Origin: Lyophyllum atratum
Lineage: Eukaryota; Basidiomycota; Agaricomycetes; Agaricales; Lyophyllaceae
Reading direction: 5' to 3'
Assembly: GCA_014905825.1 (NCBI GenBank)
Contig: JACGCN010000023.1
Coordinates: 744,001-808,000, forward strand
DNA length: 64,000 nucleotides
Shown here: piece after piece, positions 57,644-64,000 of the stretch
How the letters are laid out: every line of letters starts with the position of its first letter
Numbering within the stretch: the first letter of the stretch is position 1
Translations under genes and position numbers: made by a program
The notes under the pieces: model-generated
What the model saw: the letters and a program-made list of their open reading frames with translations, nothing else
Database searches by the model: none
Told to the model about the DNA's origin: nothing

Positions 57644-58271
57644 TCGTCACTCACGGTTCCCCCTGTGTTTTTGTATGAATAGATCATCCTGTGGCGTGGG
57701 ACGTTATTTTGAGTCTTAAAGATGCCGCCCAGAAGTCACTCTACTACATTCCCTGGGTTGGAGTTATCGTCTGTCTCCCTGCAGCCCGCCTTTGATTTGA
57801 GCACGAAACGGATCAGTCATAATGTCAATGTGCCCCCCATATTCCTCGAAATCACATCAAGCCAACCTCAAGACTTTCCAACGTCGGGCCGACCATCGCT
57901 TCAGTTACCTCTCAGTGGGCCTGCACCCTGTGAAAGTCGACCTTCATTCGCATTCTAGGCGCAGAGACCTTGTTTCCTTTTCAGGTCCGGGATCCACCTG
58001 CGTGTGATCTGGCGATGCTTATTTCGCCACGCCTACGAGCCCTCCCATGATATACTCGACATTTCTTTGGTCAATCCATCGGTGAGTTCTCGGCCCTTTA
58101 CCCGAACCAGCGCTAACGCACTCTATCAGAGGAAGCCTACCCCTCGCCCTTCTCACCCTCCTCAGGATTAGCTCTCAGGTGGATTCACGGGGAACTACCT
58201 ATAAGAAAAAGCAACATGACGCGTTCTCGCTTCGAGCTCAGTTCCTCTCCCTCGCATTCTTTGTCACCGCT
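57644..58271. other. Intergenic region, no gene supported
   Basis: About 0.6 kb upstream of the DUF6534 gene. A short plus-strand frame at 57722-57958 shows no recognisable features. The frame just before 58272 continues open as QFLSLAFFVTA, so the true start of the next gene could lie slightly upstream after another intron. Confidence 0.4.
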
Positions 58272-60438
58272 ATGGGTGTGGTCCACAGAAACCAGCGGGA
58301 GGAGGTGGCGCTTGGGATGACCCTCCTTGGCTTGATTTTCTCCTCTATGTGAGCGTTGATTGGTCAGCATACTTGACATTCTTCTGAGCATCATGATGCA
58401 GGCTCTACGGAATAACATTGACACAGACCTACAAATACTTCCAACGGTTTCAGAAAGATCCTTTATCCGTTAAGTTGATGGTGAGTGTACCCTGCCAGGT
58501 GTTCCTGTAGTGTCACCTTACATTTTTTTTTCTTCTTCTTCAGGTCACTGCCGTTTGGTTGGTTTTACTGGTTTTTCATCTATGATCTATCACTGAAGAG
58601 AAGACCAGTCTGCTTGATACTGTGTCAGTCTTCCTCGTCGCTCATGCTTGCTGGTCTGTCATCTCCTGATCACTAAGTTGATGTGACCTCCCTGTTCATG
58701 TACTTCGGAACACGCAGGTACTACCTTGTCACAACCGGCCCCAGCGGAAGAGCTATCTGGTGGGCTGCTTCTGATCATGACCGTTGAACATTCTCATCCT
58801 TAATGTCTCGACACGCAGGAGTTTAAATGTGAGCTCTGATCTCTGCTCGAAATCGATCTTTGTCTGAGAATCCTGATTTCGAGGCGGAACTCGCATTATC
58901 AGTGGGTGAATGACGCAACTCACTTACTTCATACATACTTAAATTGCCTGTCACGTAGATGGTGATTTCTGGAATTTCTGAAACGTCCGCATCTCCAATA
59001 CCGTCTGGCGCATCCCATCTGACTCATGTTTGATCCCTCAGATTCCTCGCCTATCGCGTTTGGATGCGTGAGCGCATTGTTTTGGGAATAACTTCGTTCA
59101 TTCATATCGTTATGATCTTCGCCAGTCAGTGATAGGCGTACTCTCCTGACCTGCCTACTTGTAAGTAGATTCTGCTCTCTTTCCGGCGTTCTTGAACGTT
59201 TATCGCACCCTCGCAGCTCTTCCTTGCGTTGCTTCACCTTGGTCCGTATTTTGATAATGTACTATATGCCGTGACGTGTCATCCTAAGTTACCATTCAGC
59301 AAGCGGCGAAGGTACGCTGTACCCAACTTTAAATTCATCTGAGGCTGCTCAGGCTGCCGTAGTATCGGCGATACAGTTCCTCACCCTGAAACGATTTGCT
59401 CGCTTTGGGAGTGTCAAGGTCAGCTCATTCCATACCTCTGATAATCGCAGAGCTCTGAAGTCCTGACTCCCATATCGCTTATAAAGGTCCCAAGCATTCT
59501 ACGGCTAGGTAGTGCGGCGCTCTGCGACACTGGGATTGCAATATCACTTTGCTACTTTTTGCACCAGAAACGGACAGGGTTCGAACGGTACATCATACCA
59601 GCCTCTGTAAACCTATCATTACTTATAGCATTCCTCCGTTTTCAGGACGGATAAGATTATTGACTACCTGATTCTCTTCGCTATTAACTCCGGGCTGCTT
59701 ACCAGGTACGTTTAATTGATCTCGACGTTAAGTACGACATTCTGATATTTTCTGTGTCAGCATTGCTTCCGTTGCGTGTCTAGTCACCGTACGTCCTAAC
59801 ACTCGCAAGGTAGAGCCTTCGTGCCCTGCTAAGATCATGCTTCAGTATCTCGTCGTTCCCCGAACATGGGTCTACCTGGCCCTCTGCTTTTTAATCAGCC
59901 GACGTCAGTACTTTCATAAATACTTCTTGGTAGATATTGAACTGACATTGAAAATCTATAGTCTATGCTAACACATTCCTTTGCTCGTATGTCTACTTTT
60001 CATTCATTCGCTTTCATCTAGCATCTCACATCCGTCACAAGGCTGAATTCTCGTCAAATTCTTCGCATCGCCGATAGCGAGAATGATTCGCCTATCATGC
60101 CTCGGTTCAGTCCCGTGCGGCTCAGAGATGCAATCTTCGGTCGAACCAATAGTAATGGCCCCTCAGAGAAGGTATGGGGTCTGTTCAAACCTAGACTGGG
60201 AAACTTAAATCCTGCATCCATATGACTAGCAGACTCCGACGCAAATAGACATATATGTGTACAGGGAAACCGTGTCAGACTCCCATGGTCGGCAATCGTC
60301 CCTATTGGACACATCTCGGAGTAAGGTAAGATTAGTAGTTACCCTTGGGATTTTCCATGTCGCGCGGTCCGATGGCTGACTACCGTATATCAGGCCACCC
60401 CAAGTAACAGCACGAGCGACGGTTCCTCAGCTCCCTAG
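58272..60438 (+). CDS. DUF6534-type seven-helix membrane protein, many small exons
   Basis: No single frame is long here; the gene appears only when about 13 short introns are removed in frame. Order of pieces: TLLGLIFSSMLYGITLTQTY (helix 1), YFQRFQKDPLSVKLM, VTAVCLLDTVSVFLVAHACW (helix 2), YYLVTTGPSGRAIWSLN, MVISGISETFLAYRVW (helix 3), RIVLGITSFIHIVMIFA (helix 4), SVKVPSILRLGSAALCDTGI and AISLCYFLHQKRTGFER (helix 5), TDKIIDYLILFAINSGLLTS (helix 6), IASVACLVT, WVYLALCFLISRLYANTFLC (helix 7), LLNSRQILRIAD, and a polar tail ending NSTSDGSSAP at 60438. The motifs FLAYRVW, the RTGF(K/E)RTD loop and LYxNxxLxxLNxR are typical of this large Agaricomycete family. Function unknown. The piece between 59133 and 59300 is the least certain. 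Confidence 0.75.
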
Positions 60439-61465
60439 TCAATGATTAGTCCTCACGGTGATGATTGTATTGCTACTTAGGCACTCCTCCTTGCAGATCA
60501 TGTAATAACTTTTCTTTCCTCTGTAATTTCCAAATGTGACTGTGTTTGGAGGAGCTGTGTATAATAGATCCGCATTGCCAGTTCATTTCGCCCTGCTTAG
60601 ATCCAAGAGACGGCGTTATACTTTACGTATATCTGAACAAGTGATTTTTTTTAAAGAATCGGCTGGTTGACTGCATATGGTCCCGTCCCTGAATAGGACT
60701 GGGCTTCCCGCTGGATGAGTTTGAAACATGTCGACTTCTGATGATGCGATTCATCAACCGGATTCTGTGGGCGTTGTTGTTGATGGTTCTATTAAATGCC
60801 CCTGAGACGGAGGCAGGAAGCGGGCACTCGGTAGACAAGACTCACGTACGCAGCAGTTGCAACAGCTCTAAACAACTCGAAGCAGAGTCTTTGCTATTGG
60901 AAGCCGCTGCGTGGCAGCTTGATGGACTGATACACTATCAGCCATGAAGAGTTGGCGATTCATGGTTTTACGTAGAGTTTGGCACCACGCTGACGACTGC
61001 GGCGCACCTTGGTGGTCGCTTGAAAGACATCGCAGCTCCTCAAAATTCGCCAAAAACTAACGCAATCAGAGCTGCAGGCCATGACGCTTACATGTGTAGA
61101 TATATCAATCAGAAATGACAGAAATCTAGACAGATGCAGATATAGGGACAGGGACAAGGTGGCAAAATCGGTCCTCTGAGCCTCAGGGTTGTCAGATGCA
61201 TCAAGAGGAAAGTGTAGAGGCGAAGGAGAAGAGGCAGCAAATGCTCAATATATCGGCGTGAAGGAGAGTGACAGAGGCATATGATTTTGGACGAACGTGG
61301 AAGGTGGCACCCACATGTCGGAGTCTTGTTAGCGTGCTGCATCTGCTTTCAAGTTTCGATCATCTTCATTTACTCTCCGTCTCTGTGCCAGCGGCCCCCC
61401 TACATCGCCTTACCTACATTTCCCTGCTATCACCCACCACGATCCTCAACTAATTCGCCCACATC
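60439..61465. other. Intergenic region with a possible tiny secreted-protein frame
   Basis: About 1 kb. A plus-strand frame of 68 codons (60741-60947) starts with two ATGs and a hydrophobic stretch NRILWALLLMVLLNAP like a signal peptide, then a polar tail. Nothing else supports it. The stretch also holds the promoter of the oxysterol-binding protein gene. Confidence 0.3.
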
Positions 61466-63423
61466 ATGTCCGGTAGCGATGCCACGACTCCTGTTCATAC
61501 ACCCGTCGACGAGGACGCTCCTGGACCCCCCATATCCGTTCCAGACTCAGGGGATACTGGTGAGGGTGGAAAGATCAAGATGATAGTCCAGCTGGTGAAG
61601 AAATGTCTCGGCGTGAAGGATATTGCAGCAATGTTCGTCCGCCTTTTACAGCAGTGCTCTCCGTGATACCGATGTACCTGTAGGCGGCTTTCGCTGCCGG
61701 CCTCATTGCTGGAACCGATGCCGAACCTGGAGTACTGGCACTATCTGGATAGACCAGATATATTTGCTGCGTTGCGTTACCCCGTCTTTTCTCATATGAT
61801 TCATAGTCTGATCAAGCTACAGCATCAATGATTCCGAGGATCCCTTTGAACGAATGCTGGCAGTTCTGAGGTTCGCGTTTACGAAAGACCTCAAATTTGT
61901 AGTTCGTTTCATCTCTCCAAGTTACCGTCACTCACGCTTATATGGGCCCTTTAGCACGGAAAGGTCTGCAAGCCATATAACTCCGTCCTCGGCGAGCACT
62001 TCCGTGCCCACTGGGACTTTGTCCCTGTCTCCTACTCTAGTGAATCGTCGCAACCTCCTACACCTTTTGTCCACACAGTACCTCCGACGTCCAAGTTCCT
62101 CGATCCAACGACACTGGTCTCCGAGACGGCCAGTGTGACGAGTGCGAAGAGTTCGAAGAGCACGCGCAGCGTGCTCAGCTTCAAGTCCAAGCCCGGGAAG
62201 AGCCCCTCGACGGCGGCGACATCTCCCCTGCAACTGGCCCAAAGCGATGATCTCGATGCCAGGATGTCCAATCTCAATCTAGCGACCGAGGGCGAGCCGT
62301 CGCAGATCCGCTTGGTGTATGTAACGGAGCAGGTTTCCCATCATCCACCAGTCTCAGCGTATTTTGCAACGTGTCCCGCCCGCTCTCTTGAGCTTTTTGG
62401 GATCGATCAGATATCGGCTAAGGTTTCGGGCACAACGCTGCGCGTCGCGCCAGGCGAACACAACCAGGGCCTTTTCGTGAAGATAACTGGAGGCCCTGGC
62501 GAGGGCGAACGGTACCATATTACCCATCCCATCGCTTCGGTCAATGGGATCCTGAGAGGCAGCTTTTATGTGACTGTTGCCGACTCTACCATCATCACAT
62601 GTGAAGGGGGTAAACCTGGGCAGAAGTTTAGGACGGTAATCGAGTACAAGGAGGAGGTACGCTGCTATATCCTACTTAGCCTGACATCCCCTGAATTACC
62701 ACTTCTGTAGTCTTGGCTAGGAAGAGCCCATTTCCTCCTTGAAGGGGTCATCCATACTGTGAACGAAGGCGAGACTGAGCCTAATGAATGGACCAAGGTC
62801 AAACACGTGCCGCGCTCTCGTGTCGTTGCGGTCTTCGACGGAACATGGCGTGGACTCATCCGCTGGCGGCGCGTCGGGCTTGGCTCCTATCCCCAAGCCA
62901 CCTCTACCGCCTCCTCATCGCCGAGCCCGTCGCACGAAACCTTGCCGAGAACATCCCTGTCGTCGGCTGCCGCGTCCAAGTTGGAGTTCAGCCGCCACGA
63001 CGAGGAGTACGTTCCGCTGTTGGATCTGAACACCTTGAAGGTCGTGCCCAAGTGCGTCCGGCCGCTGGAGAAGCAACTTCCACACGAGAGTAGGAAACTT
63101 TGGGTGACTGTGACGGATAATCTTCTGAAGAAGGAGTTCTCGGAGGCGACGAAGGAGAAGGTTGCGATCGAACAGAGGCAAAGGGATGAAGCAGCAGAGA
63201 GGAAGAGGAAGGGTGTTGAGTGAGTACTGTTCATATTATCTTCCGTTCCGAAATAGAAACTTACTTGGCTTCTGTTAGGTTTGTTCCAAGATACTTTGAG
63301 AAGGACCTAGAGAGAGGGTATGCTGCGCTCACCCCGGAAGGATGGGCTGCTGTCGAAGAAGAGCTCAAGGAGGAGTCCTCCTTTTGCATAGAGGGGTCGG
63401 AGAGCGCTAGGCTATCTTCGTAA
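61466..63423 (+). CDS. Oxysterol-binding protein (OSBP/OSH family lipid-transfer protein)
   Basis: Cytosolic lipid-transfer protein exchanging sterol or phosphatidylserine for PI4P at membrane contact sites. Start MSGSDATTPVHTPVDEDAPG at 61466; no PH or ankyrin domain precedes the lipid-binding domain, so it is a short-type member. Domain landmarks: RLSLPASLLEPMPNLEYWHY (lid and first strands), FERMLAVLRFAFTKD, KPYNSVLGEHFRAHW (family KPYNPxLGE motif), a Ser/Thr-rich insertion at 62060-62270, and the signature EQVSHHPPVSAYFATC (PI4P-binding His pair). C-terminal part: SWLGRAHFLLEGVIHTV, WTKVKHVPRSRVVAVFDGTW and a Lys/Glu-rich helix, ending SESARLSS at 63423. The Ser-rich insertion resembles that of fungal Osh6/Osh7-like proteins only loosely. 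Five introns. Confidence 0.92.
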
Positions 63424-64000
63424 TGTTCACACCTTATAATTTCGCCCGCACACGTCATTCACCACATACCTATGCAAGTACCGCTATTCATGATCTTCCT
63501 TGGACCGACCTGTATTATTTTCTGGATTTTATAATAGCTTTCGATGCTCAATGTCCTGGCTGCGATCGGCCGGGACGCTGTCTGCCTATACCCTTCTACA
63601 TCATGAAGAACAACTCTGAGTCTCACTGTCGGTCATCCTGAAACCTCAACGGCTCTCAAGGCCTGTCCATACCACGGCTATATAGAGAATCTCAGCCATC
63701 ATGTTGACTTATGTCATTCACCTGTCTTTTGGGGGGCGCCAGCATATACTATTTGGCTTCTGTGCTAGGTACAGCCCTGGCACAACCAAGTCACATCACA
63801 CTTCTTTGCGTACCGGTATGCGCGGGGAATATGGGATGGTAGAAATCCGAGATTCGGGGCATGCTAGTGACTTTGCGTTCCCAACCCATGATATTCACTA
63901 TGCTTCTCTGTTTTCGCCAGAGAATCAGCGAATGGTGCTGGCGAAACACCGACTTGCTCCAAACCCTCGATTCTTCGTAGGTTATACAGTGTTTTGAGAA
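63424..64000. other. End of window, no gene supported
   Basis: Mostly the 3' flank of the oxysterol-binding protein gene. A 98-codon frame (63701-63997) has an ATG but no recognisable feature, and may be the start of something beyond the window or chance. Confidence 0.35.

Noticed and set aside
63701..63997. 98-codon frame near the window end
   Set aside because: No hydrophobic pattern, motif or family resemblance; could be chance.

Overview
The window is a stretch of nuclear genome from a filamentous basidiomycete, most likely an Agaricomycete. The basis is inference from content: almost every gene is cut by many short introns of about 50-60 nt, genes sit densely on both strands with short shared promoters, and several families are typical of that class (a DUF6534 membrane protein, a DUF3669 kinase-like protein, an orphan 7TM receptor, an Ngaro-type tyrosine-recombinase retrotransposon). 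No rRNA, tRNA or CRISPR was found.

Layout. 0-10 kb, all on the minus strand: delta-9 fatty-acid desaturase with C-terminal cytochrome b5, a secreted beta-lactamase-like serine hydrolase, a B-type cyclin and a PTEN-type phosphatase. 10-19 kb: HpcH/HpaI-type aldolase (+), a seven-helix receptor-like protein (+), a small secreted protein with Kex2-like sites (-), and a DUF3669 protein (+) with an apparent GA-AG intron. 19-35 kb: a CBS-domain protein (-), MLH1 (+), the very long Furry/Tao3/Mor2 morphogenesis scaffold (-) and 26S proteasome subunit RPN1 (+). 36-39 kb: a second B-type cyclin (-) and a two-exon gene with a degenerate retropepsin-like fold (-). 39.5-45.9 kb: two near-identical, differently damaged copies of an Ngaro-like retrotransposon fused in tandem through split direct repeats. 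46-64 kb: prolyl-tRNA synthetase (+), F-box protein (+), mitochondrial isoleucyl-tRNA synthetase (-), secreted GH16-like protein (+), a many-exon DUF6534 membrane protein (+) and an oxysterol-binding protein (+).

How the parts relate. Most genes are unrelated housekeeping neighbours. The clearest link is the pair of B-type cyclins about 30 kb apart: they share the exon-1/intron-1 position, the amino-terminal sequence, a destruction-box-like motif, and MluI cell-cycle boxes in their promoters, so they look like co-regulated paralogues. The serine hydrolase next to the first cyclin has its own cluster of the same boxes upstream.

Most unusual region. The retroelement array reads A-int-B-s-A-B-s-A-int-B-s-A-B, where s is a 13-nt spacer present at each internal B/A junction and missing at both outer ends. 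The longer copy carries two apparent spliceosomal introns in pol and the recombinase, a truncated gag and a probable frameshift. The shorter copy keeps only the end of the recombinase gene.
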